From positions 310,001 to 374,000 of the forward strand of contig NZ_QPMM01000011.1 in assembly GCF_003419895.1 (NCBI RefSeq): a stretch of 64,000 nucleotides of DNA, in the 5' to 3' direction. The notes under the pieces were generated by a model, which was not told the origin of the DNA, made no database searches, and saw nothing but the letters and a program-made list of their open reading frames with translations. Both the position numbers and the translations under genes were made by a program. Below, in pieces: positions 35,801 through 45,231 of this stretch (positions are counted from its first letter, which is position 1; each line of letters begins with the position of its first letter). The stretch is from Chitinophaga silvatica (GTDB taxonomy: Bacteria > Bacteroidota > Bacteroidia > Chitinophagales > Chitinophagaceae).

Positions 35801-36931
35801 ATGAAAAAGTACCTGTTGCCGATTATTCCACTTTGTAGTGCGATAAGTTTGAATGCCCAGAATTCAACTCAGGGTGTTATGAAATTTGAAAAGCAGATCA
35901 TTTCTGCCGAGAGCTATGAATCTGTTGCCGTTTTTGATGTAAATAATGATGGAAAGTTAGATCTGGTTTCCGGAGCCTACTGGTATGAAGGGCCTGCCTT
36001 TTTTCGCAGACACTATATTGGGCCGGTAAAACAGTATGGCGAATATTGGGATGATTTTTCTACTATTCCCTTTGATGTAAATAATGATGGGAAAGTAGAT
36101 ATTATTACCGGTGGCTGGTTTGGCAAAACATTAGTATGGAAGGAAAATCCCGGCGGTGATAAGGAATGGAAAATCCATGAAATAGCTACCCCCGGCAATA
36201 TTGAAACAACAAGGGCATTCGATCTGGATGGGGATGGGGTTGTTGAAATTATTCCCAATACCCCAAATGATCCACTGATTATTTATAAACATGATTCAAC
36301 CAGTCAGACTTTTATCCCTATAAAAATTTCTGATCGTAAATCCGGCCATGGCCTGGGATTTGGCGATATTAACGGGGATGGGAGAACGGACATTGTTGTT
36401 CCGGAGGGATGGTTTGAAGCTCCTAAAAAGCCATTTGAAGAGAAATGGACCTTTCATGCAGCCTTTAACCTGGGTACAGTAAGTGTACCGGTTATTGTGG
36501 CCGACGTTAATAATGATGGGTTGAATGATCTGATTGTAGGGCAGGGCCATGATTATGGGCTCGATTGGTATGAACAGCGTAAAAATAACAAAACCGGTAA
36601 CAGTAGTTGGATCAGACATGCAATAGACCCCTATAACTCTCAATACCATACGATGTTATGGGAGGATATCGATAATGACGGAGCTCCGGAGCTAATCACC
36701 GGAAAACGATACAGGGCACATAACGACCATGATCCGGGATCAGCAGATTTATGCGGTATTTATTATTTTAAATGGAATAAGGAGAGTTTTAGTAAACAGA
36801 TTGTTAGCTATGGAACTAAAGGAGTGGGGCTTTATTTTGTAACAGCAGATCTTACTGGTTCCGGACGAAAAGATATTATTGTCGCAGGAAAGGATGGGCT
36901 ATGTGTCTTTTATAATAAAGGAAATCGTTGA
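35801..36931 (+). CDS. Secreted FG-GAP/VCBS-repeat beta-propeller protein
   Basis: The 376-residue protein has a signal peptide (about 1-19, ending SLNAQ). It contains repeated Ca2+-binding-like loops: FDVNNDGKLDLVSGAYWYEG, FDVNNDGKVDIITGGW, FDLDGDGVVEIIP, GDINGDGRTDIVVPEGWFE, ADVNNDGLNDLIVGQG and EDIDNDGAPELITGK. Six to seven such blades suggest a complete beta-propeller. These proteins occur in Bacteroidota secretomes and may bind carbohydrates or proteins; no catalytic site is visible. The gene is convergent with the next one, with only one base between stop codons. Confidence 0.88.
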   Translation: MKKYLLPIIPLCSAISLNAQNSTQGVMKFEKQIISAESYESVAVFDVNNDGKLDLVSGAYWYEGPAFFRRHYIGPVKQYGEYWDDFSTIPFDVNNDGKVDIITGGWFGKTLVWKENPGGDKEWKIHEIATPGNIETTRAFDLDGDGVVEIIPNTPNDPLIIYKHDSTSQTFIPIKISDRKSGHGLGFGDINGDGRTDIVVPEGWFEAPKKPFEEKWTFHAAFNLGTVSVPVIVADVNNDGLNDLIVGQGHDYGLDWYEQRKNNKTGNSSWIRHAIDPYNSQYHTMLWEDIDNDGAPELITGKRYRAHNDHDPGSADLCGIYYFKWNKESFSKQIVSYGTKGVGLYFVTADLTGSGRKDIIVAGKDGLCVFYNKGNR

Positions 36932-36932
36932 G

Positions 36933-37151
36933 CTAATGCGATAATAGCCAGGTTTCAATAGCGGTTCCTATCTCAATCAACTGGGGCGTCTCATTGTCTT
37001 TTCCTTCTTCAAACCAATGAGAGGCCCCCTCATCATCTTCTTTTTTAATAAGATGAATTGTCTTTTCCGGTAGCCTAACTCTAAAGGTATTTGTTTCTAG
37101 CTGGAGTACTTCAATTTCATTTCCATCTATATCTATTGTAAACTGGCTCAT
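36933..37151 (-). CDS. Small acidic protein of unknown function
   Basis: The 72-residue protein begins MSQFTIDIDGNEIEVLQLET, suggesting small beta strands, and continues FRVRLPEKTIHLIKKEDDEGASHWFEEGKDN, then IGTAIETWLLSH. It is compact, soluble and acidic. Several similar small proteins exist in Bacteroidota as I recall, but I cannot give a function. It is convergent with the VCBS-repeat gene (stops one base apart) and divergent from the pyrophosphatase gene. Confidence 0.62.
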   Translation of the reverse strand: MSQFTIDIDGNEIEVLQLETNTFRVRLPEKTIHLIKKEDDEGASHWFEEGKDNETPQLIEIGTAIETWLLSH

Positions 37152-37285
37152 ATAACTGTTTTTTAACCAGTTGTCACAATCATTATGCCTGTATCATTTA
37201 TTGATGGGTTGGTTGGAGCTTTTTTTGTTTCTTCGCATTTAAGTCCTCTTTGTCCTGGATTTTTTGTTTAATCAAACAGTGGAGT

Positions 37286-37765
37286 ATGATTATTAAAGAG
37301 TTACCCGTTGTCATTGAAACGCCAAAAGGCAGTAGCGAGAAATATGATTTTGACCCAATATCAAAATTCTTTGCATTAAGTAAGACTTTACCATCAGGGA
37401 TGGTATTCCCATACGATTTCGGGTTTATTTTAGGAACCAGGGGAGAAGATGGAGATCCCTTGGAAGTAATGGTTATTTCTGAGTTTAAAACTTTTCCAGG
37501 CTGCATGATTAAATGTCGACTTTTAGGTGCCATTAAAGCTCAGCAAAAAGAAAAAGATGGGGTAACGTCCAGGAATGACAGATATATTGCAGTTCCTGTT
37601 CAATCTAAAATATATAAAGGGATAGATGCAATATCATCTCAGTTGATCCGTGAACTGGAGCAGTTTTTTATTTCCTACAACGAAGCCGAAGGACGGGAGT
37701 TTATCCCATTAGGGTATATGGAAGCCGCACCTGCATATGAGCAGATCAAATTCCCTGAAAAGTAA
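37286..37765 (+). CDS. ppa: Inorganic pyrophosphatase, family I
   Basis: The ATG at 37286 is chosen (159 residues), as it begins the conserved IKELPVVIETPKGSSEKYDFD; an earlier start adds 12 unrelated residues. The active-site region reads MVFPYDFGFILGTRGEDGDPLEVMV, corresponding to the D-G-D-P-x-D-V signature with Glu replacing the last Asp. RNDRYIAVP and EQFFISYNEAEGREF follow. It hydrolyses pyrophosphate to two phosphates with Mg2+. The sequence belongs to a divergent group with RNDR in place of the usual EDxK. Cytoplasmic, monocistronic. Confidence 0.87.
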   Translation: MIIKELPVVIETPKGSSEKYDFDPISKFFALSKTLPSGMVFPYDFGFILGTRGEDGDPLEVMVISEFKTFPGCMIKCRLLGAIKAQQKEKDGVTSRNDRYIAVPVQSKIYKGIDAISSQLIRELEQFFISYNEAEGREFIPLGYMEAAPAYEQIKFPEK

Positions 37766-38285
37766 AAATAGTGGCCAACTGATGCTGGTTAGGTATTTTA
37801 ATACGTTGATCCTTATCCGTTGGGGGAGATAAGAAGTGTCAATCAGACCCCTTATTCTTTCAGCCTGGGGCATAAAGGAAATAGCCTATTTCTGGAAAAA
37901 GCGATGACTTGTAAAAGACAAACCTGTTTTGTTTCCGGAGGATGGAACAGTATGCAGAAAGTTTGCCTCAATTATCCCGGACTTATAGAAAGCTGCAAAA
38001 AGATTAATAAAAGGAAAACCTACAAAATATACCTGGAAACAAATGGAAAGAATAAGTTTTGTGAAGAAAAATCAGATCAACTAAATTTTATGGAATAATT
38101 CTGGTGTTTATATTTCTGATAGCAATTATTTATGGCCCTAATAACACCAATTCAAATTAATTGCACAAATTCAAATAGCAGGTTGTGCATTTTTTTACTC
38201 ATTTTTTGTGTTGTTTGTGGAAATTATAAGTAACATATAGATTGGATTTATCAACCGTGTGCTGTAAAGTCTAGATTTTTTTACA
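37766..38285. other. Intergenic region of 520 bp without a convincing gene
   Basis: It holds a possible 92-codon frame at 37820-38098 starting at TTG, which I do not accept as a gene. A terminator-like hairpin is at 38162-38197. No tRNA, repeat or promoter stands out. Confidence 0.55.
38162..38197 (+). terminator. Terminator-like hairpin upstream of PAS kinase
   Basis: TGCACAA (38162-38168) pairs with TTGTGCA (38183-38189) around 14 nt and is followed by eight T residues. It lies 400 bp after the pyrophosphatase gene and 90 bp before the kinase start, so it may end a long 3' UTR or an unannotated small transcript. Confidence 0.6.
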
Positions 38286-40910
38286 ATGATTAATGCTCCA
38301 TTTCAGGGTACTTTAGGGCAATCTCCAGAAACAGTAATTAATTTTTTACAAGGAGGCGGGGAAGCTGGAAAGATTATCCGCTCTATAAACTGGAACCTCA
38401 CCAATCTGGGCTGCCCCGATCAATGGCCCGTTAACCTTCAGACCTGCATTCGTATTATGCTTTCTGCTCCTCAGCCCATTCTGATCTGGTGGAGCGATAA
38501 GGGTATTACTTTCTATAATGATGCGTGTATTCCTTTCCTGGCCGATAAACACCCTTTTGCTATGGGCCAGCCCGTTTCTGCCGGATGGAAAGAGGAGTGG
38601 CCCGACTTACAACCAGGAATTAATCAATTGCTGGAGTCTGAACCCCTGACTGCTCCATTACTCGAACTATGGTATAAAGACAAAGGGTATCAGTTTTTTG
38701 GTAATGCAGTAACAGGGGGCACTGATAAGGAATGTGGTATTATGTCGATAGGCTCGCCTATTGAAAAGAAAGAGCTGTATTTCGATAAAACCGATATTAC
38801 CGCTTTCTCCAGGCAGGTACTGCTACAGTTCGATAAAATTATTAAAGACGCCAGGCTTACCCTCATTATTGATCTGAACCAGATTTCCTCTGATGTTTAT
38901 ATCAATCGGGAAATGTGGGAGCAGATGATGCTAACACTACTGACTAACGCAGTTAAATATACGCAGACCGGCGCCATTGCTGTAAGATTAACTGAAGAAG
39001 ATGGCAGGTTCTGCTTTTCTGTTCAGGATTCAGGTGTAGGGATGACCGGCCAGCTGATTTCGGCTATACGAAAAAGTTTTGATGCAACCGGTATTCAGCA
39101 AACAGGATTGCAGCGATTGAATGATATTGTGCAGTTACATAACGGGGAGATTCAGATAAATAGTCGTTTAGGGGAAGGAAGTATATTCAGCGTTTATATC
39201 CCCCTCGGGAAATATCATCTACCTAAAGAAAAATTAAGAAATACCAGTATCCAAACTTATTTTCCTAACAATGAGGCCTTCGCTTATGCTGCTTCAAATG
39301 TTGGGGTATTTGTAGAAAGGTTGAAAGATGCTCACGGAGGATTATATTATCGTCAATTGCTCGACTGCCTTCCTGCCGCAGTTTATACCTGCGATAAAGA
39401 GGGGAGAATACTTACCTATAATAAAGCGGCAGTTGATCTTTGGGGTAGAGCGCCCAAACCTGGCGTAGATAAATGGTGTGGTTCCTGGAAAATTTTTCAG
39501 CCCGACAGAGTTACTCCTTTAATGCTGGATGATTGCCCCATGGCACTGGCAATAAAAGAACAACGACCTGTCAGAGGAGAAGTAATCGTAGTAGAGCGAC
39601 CAGATGGCAGCCGGCGGACTATTCAGCCATATCCTAATCCTCTTTTCGATCTTGCCGGAAATTTGTATGGAGCTGTAAATATGCTTGTTGATATAACCGA
39701 TCAAAAAAGCATTGAAGAACAGGAATCCCGTTTAGCCGCTATCGTAGAATCGAGTGATGACGCAATTGTCAGTAAAGATCTGAATGGCATCATCACCACT
39801 TGGAACCCTGCAGCGGAGCAGCTTTTCGGGTATAGCGCCGAAGAAATGATAGGAACCAGTATTAAAAGAATAATTCCATTTGAAAAACTGGATGAAGAAA
39901 TTGAGATTATCATTCAAATTAAAGCCGGAAGGAAAGTTGATCACTTTCAAACTAAAAGGATCAGAAAGGATGGAGAAGTATTGGATATTTCCTTAACAAT
40001 ATCACCAATTAAGGATATGAAAGGAAATATTATCGGGGCCTCAAAAATTGCCAGAGATATTACTCAACAATTACGTTTATTCACTGCCCTGCAGGAAAGT
40101 GAAGCTAAATATATGCAACTGGCCTTTAAGCTGGAAGCAATGGTGGAACTACGTACAAAAGAATTGGTGGAAGCAAATCTCTACCTGGAAAAATCGAACC
40201 AGGAGCTGGAACAATTTGCCTATGTAACCAGCCATGATCTTCAGGAACCTTTACGCAAGATCATGACGTTTGCCGGAATTCTGTTTAATGTAAATAAGGA
40301 ATTGCTTTCTGATACTTCTAAAATGTATCTCGAGAAAGTGATGCTGAGTGCCAGGAGAATGTCTCAGCTCATTAATGAGTTGCTCGATTATTCCCGATTG
40401 GTGCATGTACGGGATCCGTTTGTTGAAACCGATTTAAATGAAATTCTGAAGAATGTACTGACCGACTTCGAGGTAACGATTAGTCAGGATGCTATTAATG
40501 TAGTAATTGATCCGTTACCTACCCTAATGGTAAGTCCATTGCAAATGAACCAGTTATTTCATAATCTGATTGGTAATGCATTGAAATTCAAATCGTCAGA
40601 CCGCACACCTGAAGTAAAGGTTACAAGTCGCCCATGTACTTTAGATGAAATTAGATTTTTCCCGGATCTCGATGTTTCCCAGCAATATTATTTGCTTTCC
40701 ATTACAGACAATGGAATTGGTTTCGATCAGGTGTATGCAGAAAAGATCTTTCAAATCTTTCAACGGCTAAATGATCGCAGTGCATTTGACGGAACAGGAA
40801 TAGGCCTTGCACTTTGCAGAAAGATTGTATTAAACCACAAAGGAGTTATATATGCAAATAGTATTGTAAATGAAGGCGCAAGTTTTCATGTTATATTACC
40901 TGTTGTATAA
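38286..40910 (+). CDS. Multi-PAS sensor histidine kinase with an extra internal ATPase-like domain
   Basis: The 874-residue protein has no transmembrane segment. Domains in order: PAS-like sensor (about 35-160, NWNLTNLGCPDQWPVNLQTC); a HATPase-like domain (about 165-308) with N-box TLLTNAVKYTQTG (Asn221), G1 box QDSGVGM and GEGSIFSVYIPL but no phosphoacceptor His before it; PAS (about 355-475); PAS/PAC (about 482-595); HisKA with His650 in YVTSHDLQEPLRKI; and a complete HATPase (DNGIGF, GTGIGLALCRK). It is a cytoplasmic hybrid-like sensor. The gene encoding a lone receiver follows 111 bp downstream. Confidence 0.9.
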   Translation: MINAPFQGTLGQSPETVINFLQGGGEAGKIIRSINWNLTNLGCPDQWPVNLQTCIRIMLSAPQPILIWWSDKGITFYNDACIPFLADKHPFAMGQPVSAGWKEEWPDLQPGINQLLESEPLTAPLLELWYKDKGYQFFGNAVTGGTDKECGIMSIGSPIEKKELYFDKTDITAFSRQVLLQFDKIIKDARLTLIIDLNQISSDVYINREMWEQMMLTLLTNAVKYTQTGAIAVRLTEEDGRFCFSVQDSGVGMTGQLISAIRKSFDATGIQQTGLQRLNDIVQLHNGEIQINSRLGEGSIFSVYIPLGKYHLPKEKLRNTSIQTYFPNNEAFAYAASNVGVFVERLKDAHGGLYYRQLLDCLPAAVYTCDKEGRILTYNKAAVDLWGRAPKPGVDKWCGSWKIFQPDRVTPLMLDDCPMALAIKEQRPVRGEVIVVERPDGSRRTIQPYPNPLFDLAGNLYGAVNMLVDITDQKSIEEQESRLAAIVESSDDAIVSKDLNGIITTWNPAAEQLFGYSAEEMIGTSIKRIIPFEKLDEEIEIIIQIKAGRKVDHFQTKRIRKDGEVLDISLTISPIKDMKGNIIGASKIARDITQQLRLFTALQESEAKYMQLAFKLEAMVELRTKELVEANLYLEKSNQELEQFAYVTSHDLQEPLRKIMTFAGILFNVNKELLSDTSKMYLEKVMLSARRMSQLINELLDYSRLVHVRDPFVETDLNEILKNVLTDFEVTISQDAINVVIDPLPTLMVSPLQMNQLFHNLIGNALKFKSSDRTPEVKVTSRPCTLDEIRFFPDLDVSQQYYLLSITDNGIGFDQVYAEKIFQIFQRLNDRSAFDGTGIGLALCRKIVLNHKGVIYANSIVNEGASFHVILPVV

Positions 40911-41021
40911 TATTTTTTAGGATCAATTCCTTGATGTAATTTTGTATTGCTTACACACTTGAGTAGAGGTTTTTTTAAACCATCTATATGCCGATATAAA
41001 TTCCAGCAAATCTATCCTGCA

Positions 41022-41498
41022 ATGAATGAAAAAATAGCCTGCTTGTTAATTGACGCGGATCGCGACCGTCGTAACCAGTTTTTTATGGCATTAGATCTTC
41101 TTGGTAATAGTAAAGCATGTATTTGCCAGGACAATTTAGAATCGGCCATCGAGTACCTGAAAACCCATCAGGATTCTTTTACCCCCGATTATATCTTCCT
41201 CGATGCCGAAGCCAATCAAACTACTTTAGTACCGTCGTTTCCTTCAGCTTTAAAAACTAATGTACCAGTTATTTGGTATTCAGGCTCTTATCATTCATCC
41301 TGTGAAATTTCACTTAAACAGGAAGGCTGGGCAGCAGGGTTAACTAAACAAAGTAACTTATTGCAGCTAAAGGCTAATTTAAAAACTCTTTTCGGGCAGG
41401 ATCTTAGTATTAAAGTGCTTAATCCCTCCAAGCCAATACTCAGACTGGTGAAATATGAACCTACTTACGAGCAGGTGCCAGTTAGCGTGAATTCGTAA
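41022..41498 (+). CDS. Single-domain response-regulator receiver protein
   Basis: I choose ATG 41022 (158 residues) because the receiver fold starts directly (EKIACLLIDADRDRRNQF); the upstream ATG-like start adds 25 residues lacking structure. Asp11 and Asp13 would form the acidic pocket, Asp61 in YIFLDAEAN is the phosphoacceptor, Ser in VIWYSG fills the Thr/Ser position, and Lys in GLTKQSN completes the site. There is no output domain; a short tail follows. It probably takes part in a phosphorelay with the preceding PAS kinase. Confidence 0.8.
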   Translation: MNEKIACLLIDADRDRRNQFFMALDLLGNSKACICQDNLESAIEYLKTHQDSFTPDYIFLDAEANQTTLVPSFPSALKTNVPVIWYSGSYHSSCEISLKQEGWAAGLTKQSNLLQLKANLKTLFGQDLSIKVLNPSKPILRLVKYEPTYEQVPVSVNS

Positions 41499-41641
41499 AA
41501 TTGACCAGTTTTTGATTTTGTGACTTCGTTCCTACAGTTAATTTAGGAATGAAGCGCGATGCTATTAATTTGGGTGATAGATTTCTTGAATTTTAGATAT
41601 CTGATTTTTGATTTATTTCTTTTATGGTAGGTAGGGTGTGG

Positions 41642-41961
41642 GCTATTAAGTTAAGGGAAATAGGCCCCGGTTTAATTATCTTTAAGTAATTGATGAATTT
41701 CCTTTACCGTAGACTGGGCAGGGGGTAAACCCTGCCGCTACAGGGTTTCAGCGAATTACAGTTTCTATATTGTAGAATTGTTCCTTTACAGAATTGAAAT
41801 TAGTAGATCGACATTTAACATGAAATATATCTACCAGAAGAAAACATCATTTTGATTAAACTCTGTAGGGGCGGGGCTTGCCCCCGCCCTGCCTACGATA
41901 AAGGAAATCAATCCTTTAAATTGGATTCAATATTCAATTAACTTCCTCTAAACTTAATAGC
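41642..41961. repeat. Foldback (MITE-like) intergenic element, copy 2
   Basis: The 320-bp element is bounded by a perfect 11-bp terminal inverted repeat: GCTATTAAGTT at 41642-41652 and AACTTAATAGC at 41951-41961. Further inside, TTTCCTTTACCGTAG on the left matches the complement of CCTACGATAAAGGAAAT on the right, and GGCAGGGGGTAAACCCTGCC on the left matches the complement of TAGGGGCGGGGCTTGCCCC on the right. It is closely similar to the copy at 15645-15961. The preceding 140 bp after the receiver gene show no structure of note. No coding frame is evident. Confidence 0.92.
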
Positions 41962-42039
41962 ATTTTGCATTTACGTTAGAAGAAATTTATCAATCACAGT
42001 TGAGTTAATTCAACCCTTGGTTTTGTCCTATTTATCTAT

Positions 42040-44505
42040 CTATTCTTTTCTCCAAACCGACAATCCAAACCCCGCTACTACCAGTGCCATAATGCCAATC
42101 GAGGCTATTCCACTGATTTTCCTGGCAGTAAAGAATGTCTTTGGTTTGAACTTAAACAGGATTTCATGCTGTCCTGCCGGAATTTTTAACCCCCGTAGTG
42201 CATAGTTAACTCTGAGAATCGGGGTTGATTTTCCATCAATATAGGCGTTCCAACCTGCCGGGTAATAAATATCAGAGAAGACGCCTAATCCTTCCTGCTG
42301 GTTTTGAGATTTAAAGCTCAGTTGATTTAAGCTATACTCCGTTAAGGTAATCTTTGAACTGCTATCTGCATACGGTGAAAAATCGCCAACCGTAGATTTG
42401 AAGCGCTGATCTATAACCACTGTATCTGCCGGATTGAAGTGATCCAGTGCACTCATCTCTGAATTGGCATCCGGAACCCAGTTAATGCCTTTAATAAACC
42501 ATGCATTACCCAGGGCTTCAGGGTTCCGTTGTGCCACCGGTTGACCCGTTTTATTATCCTGTACTATAAAGTATCTGGTATTTAGCATGTTGTATACAGC
42601 CATGTTGTTTTTAGATAACTGATGCTGAATCAGGTCTTCATATATCCAGAGTTTGGCAGGGCTCTGTCCGCCTACCGATTTATGGAAATAAGAGGTGTTT
42701 GCATCAAGCCACGGATTGGTTGTTACATTCAAAACCCGGTAATATGGATCTTTATCCTGTAAGATTTGCTGGTCGGCAGCCGATGGAGTGATATATTTAT
42801 TTACCTGTAAGTCTTCTGAAAAATTGCTTTCATTCATATACTGCTTACCAATAGTAAATAAATCTGCCACTATCAATAGGGCTACAATTCCGGTAGCGTA
42901 GCTGACTTTCAGTTTACCTTTTAAAGCATACCAGATAGGGATTACCGATAAGAGCAGATAGATAAAGGCTCTGAGTCCATCGTTCGATAATGCAGCGGCC
43001 CGGTCTTGTCGGATGGCGCCCATGAGTCTTGCTGCATTTACTTCTCCGCCTAACATTTGGGCATACCTGTTCATCAACGCCGGATCACCCGGGCCGGTGA
43101 AGCGATAAAGCATAGAGCCTCCGAAGGCAATAAGACCAATGAGTATAGTGGTAACTATAGTTGCAATTTTTAGATGTTGCAGGAGGAATTTCTTTTCCTT
43201 ATTGCCGTAAAGAATTTCCTGCAATCCCATTACCGCCAGGGTTACCATGGTAAGTTGAGGTATTACCAGGGCCATGGTTGGAGTACGGAATTTATTATAT
43301 AGCGGAAGGTGGTTGAACAGGAAGTTATTTAATCCTGGCAGGTTATAGCCCCAGCTTAAAACAATACCAATTAGTGTAGCTGCAAGCAGCCACCATTTAT
43401 GCCAGCTGTCAACAATAAATAGAGCAAGTATAAACAGGAAACAGATTATTACCCCTATGTATACAGGGCCGGAGGTAAAAGGCAAGCCACCCCAATATAG
43501 TTGCCATGTTCCGTTGTTCATGGCATTTTCGGCCTGTACCTGGGGAACTCCAATGTCTATTAACGTTTTGTACGTATTGGAAGAGGTTGATAATTTTTCA
43601 TTGGTAGAACCACCCAATAAATGAGGAAGTAATAAGGTGAATGTTTCTCCCTGTCCGTAGCTCCACTGGAAAGCATAATTTATATCCAGTCCTTTGCTGC
43701 CAGTTGATGGATTGTCGGATTTCAGTTCTGAATGGCTTCCTCTGATGGTATATGGGGTATATTCATTCATCACCATCAGATTATCCATTGCAGGTATGGC
43801 TGCCAATACGGCTGCGATGATGAGGGTACCAGTTGCTTTTGCGAATGGTAATAATGTTTTTTCCTGGAATGCATTTACCAATCCTGCAATAAACAGGCAA
43901 ACGCCTATGATGAGGGTATAATAAACGATTTGTGGGTGATTATTATAAATGAGTAGTGCAGTGGCCAGGAGGGTTAATGATCCACCAAGGAGATATTTAC
44001 CTCTGTAGGTTAATATTATTCCTGCCAGTACAGGAGCCATATATGCCATGCTCATTACTTTGGTAATATGACCGGCATCTATACTTATAATGGTAAATGT
44101 TGCCAATCCGTATGCTACTGCCCCTGCAATTCTGATCCAGTATTTACATCCTATCACACAACATAATAAGTACATGCCTATCATCAACAAATAAAACATA
44201 TCTACCGGGTTGGGAAGAAAGAGCGTCATTGCTTTATTCACCAGGCCTAACTTATTGGCAGACGGGCCGGAGTAGAAGATGTAGGTTGGCATACCACCAA
44301 ACATACTATTACTCCATAATGGAAGATCTCCGGTTTTTTCATAGTAGTCGAGCGCTTCCTTCTGCATGCCTTTGTAGTGCATCATATCTGATTGGAACAG
44401 TGATTTTCCTTCCAGAACCGGGCTGCAAAGTCCAAATGAAATTCCTATAAAAATTAGGATGGCTAACAGGTGTGGCATTAAAGCTTTATACCAAACAGGC
44501 TTCAT
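42040..44505 (-). CDS. YfhO-family polytopic membrane protein (GT-C-like)
   Basis: The 821-residue protein has about 12-13 transmembrane helices in its first 560 residues, an extracytoplasmic C-terminal domain and a final TM near 795-815. It begins with a first TM and loop GKSLFQSDMMHYKGMQKEALDYYEKTGDLPLWSNSMFGGMPTY in segments: SDMMHYKGMQKEALDYYE contains the catalytic-like acidic residue of GT-C enzymes. YPAGWNAYIDGKSTPILRVNYALRGLKIPAG near the C-terminus is the hallmark of YfhO. It probably transfers sugars from a lipid carrier to envelope polymers or proteins. Target unknown. Confidence 0.87.
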   Translation of the reverse strand: MKPVWYKALMPHLLAILIFIGISFGLCSPVLEGKSLFQSDMMHYKGMQKEALDYYEKTGDLPLWSNSMFGGMPTYIFYSGPSANKLGLVNKAMTLFLPNPVDMFYLLMIGMYLLCCVIGCKYWIRIAGAVAYGLATFTIISIDAGHITKVMSMAYMAPVLAGIILTYRGKYLLGGSLTLLATALLIYNNHPQIVYYTLIIGVCLFIAGLVNAFQEKTLLPFAKATGTLIIAAVLAAIPAMDNLMVMNEYTPYTIRGSHSELKSDNPSTGSKGLDINYAFQWSYGQGETFTLLLPHLLGGSTNEKLSTSSNTYKTLIDIGVPQVQAENAMNNGTWQLYWGGLPFTSGPVYIGVIICFLFILALFIVDSWHKWWLLAATLIGIVLSWGYNLPGLNNFLFNHLPLYNKFRTPTMALVIPQLTMVTLAVMGLQEILYGNKEKKFLLQHLKIATIVTTILIGLIAFGGSMLYRFTGPGDPALMNRYAQMLGGEVNAARLMGAIRQDRAAALSNDGLRAFIYLLLSVIPIWYALKGKLKVSYATGIVALLIVADLFTIGKQYMNESNFSEDLQVNKYITPSAADQQILQDKDPYYRVLNVTTNPWLDANTSYFHKSVGGQSPAKLWIYEDLIQHQLSKNNMAVYNMLNTRYFIVQDNKTGQPVAQRNPEALGNAWFIKGINWVPDANSEMSALDHFNPADTVVIDQRFKSTVGDFSPYADSSSKITLTEYSLNQLSFKSQNQQEGLGVFSDIYYPAGWNAYIDGKSTPILRVNYALRGLKIPAGQHEILFKFKPKTFFTARKISGIASIGIMALVVAGFGLSVWRKE

Positions 44506-44535
44506 ATTTTGCTGATTTTCTTATATTTTTATTTT

Positions 44536-45150
44536 TTAGTTTGAATTTAAATTGATAGGTACTTCCACTGTTCTGAAGCCTTCATCATTAGGATCGAAAT
44601 CTAAATAAAACAAACTATCATTCCGCATAAATACCCTTTTTTCAATTTCACTCAGTGGAATATAATCACCACCTGTTGGAATCAAAAAGGTCTTAAACAA
44701 AGGTTGCCAGTTTCCGGTACCGAAGGTCCAGGTACTCATGCGATAAGTATTTCCATTTTCAGATGCCTGATAGGTACTCAATTCATCTTTCCCATCTTTA
44801 TTCAAATCGCCTTCGTTGATAAGAATAGCTTCACAGCAACCTATCTTAATGCCGGATAAGGATGTATCAGAAAAGAAAACAGTGTATTCATCCGGAACCC
44901 CGTCTTCCACCGGGTTACCATACCCTTGTTTGGTAAGCTTCATCCAGGCGGAATCTATTTTCCCATCACCATTGAAATCTCCGGTTATAGTATCAGATAC
45001 ATAAGTGCGGATGTCTTCCTCCGGGGTTGCAACAGAATCGGTAACAGCTGGATTTTGAACTACGGAAACAGAATCTTTTACCTGGGTATTAGTGGGTACT
45101 GTACTACATCCTGTCAACACTACTCCTATTATTATCAGACTTTTTTTCAT
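44536..45150 (-). CDS. Lipoprotein of unknown function with EF-hand-like repeats
   Basis: The ATG ending at 45150 directly precedes a lipoprotein signal (MKKSLIIIGVVLTGC, Cys15); an ATG 12 bp earlier is less fitting. The 204-residue protein has two D-x-N/D-x-D-G-x-x-D-like loops, TGDFNGDGKIDSAW and EGDLNKDGKDELST, as in VCBS/dockerin-like calcium loops. A beta-rich domain follows. The function is unknown. The gene is downstream of YfhO in reverse order (upstream on its strand) and diverges from the TonB-dependent receptor gene, 81 bp away. Confidence 0.72.
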   Translation of the reverse strand: MKKSLIIIGVVLTGCSTVPTNTQVKDSVSVVQNPAVTDSVATPEEDIRTYVSDTITGDFNGDGKIDSAWMKLTKQGYGNPVEDGVPDEYTVFFSDTSLSGIKIGCCEAILINEGDLNKDGKDELSTYQASENGNTYRMSTWTFGTGNWQPLFKTFLIPTGGDYIPLSEIEKRVFMRNDSLFYLDFDPNDEGFRTVEVPINLNSN

Positions 45151-45231
45151 ATAGCTTGGCATGAAGAGCGTAAATATAACAGTTTAATTGCATCTCTTCT
45201 TTCCATCCTAAATAATTTCTATCTTTCTGGC

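Noticed and set aside
37820-38098. A 92-codon plus-strand reading frame starting at TTG
   Set aside because: It has an unusual Cys/Lys-rich composition, no recognisable domain, a weak start and sits in A/T-rich DNA between a pyrophosphatase and a kinase gene. Probably a chance frame.
44926-45231. Longer N-terminus of the TonB-dependent receptor
   Set aside because: It overlaps the divergent lipoprotein gene and lacks a signal peptide; ATG 45232 begins a clean signal.
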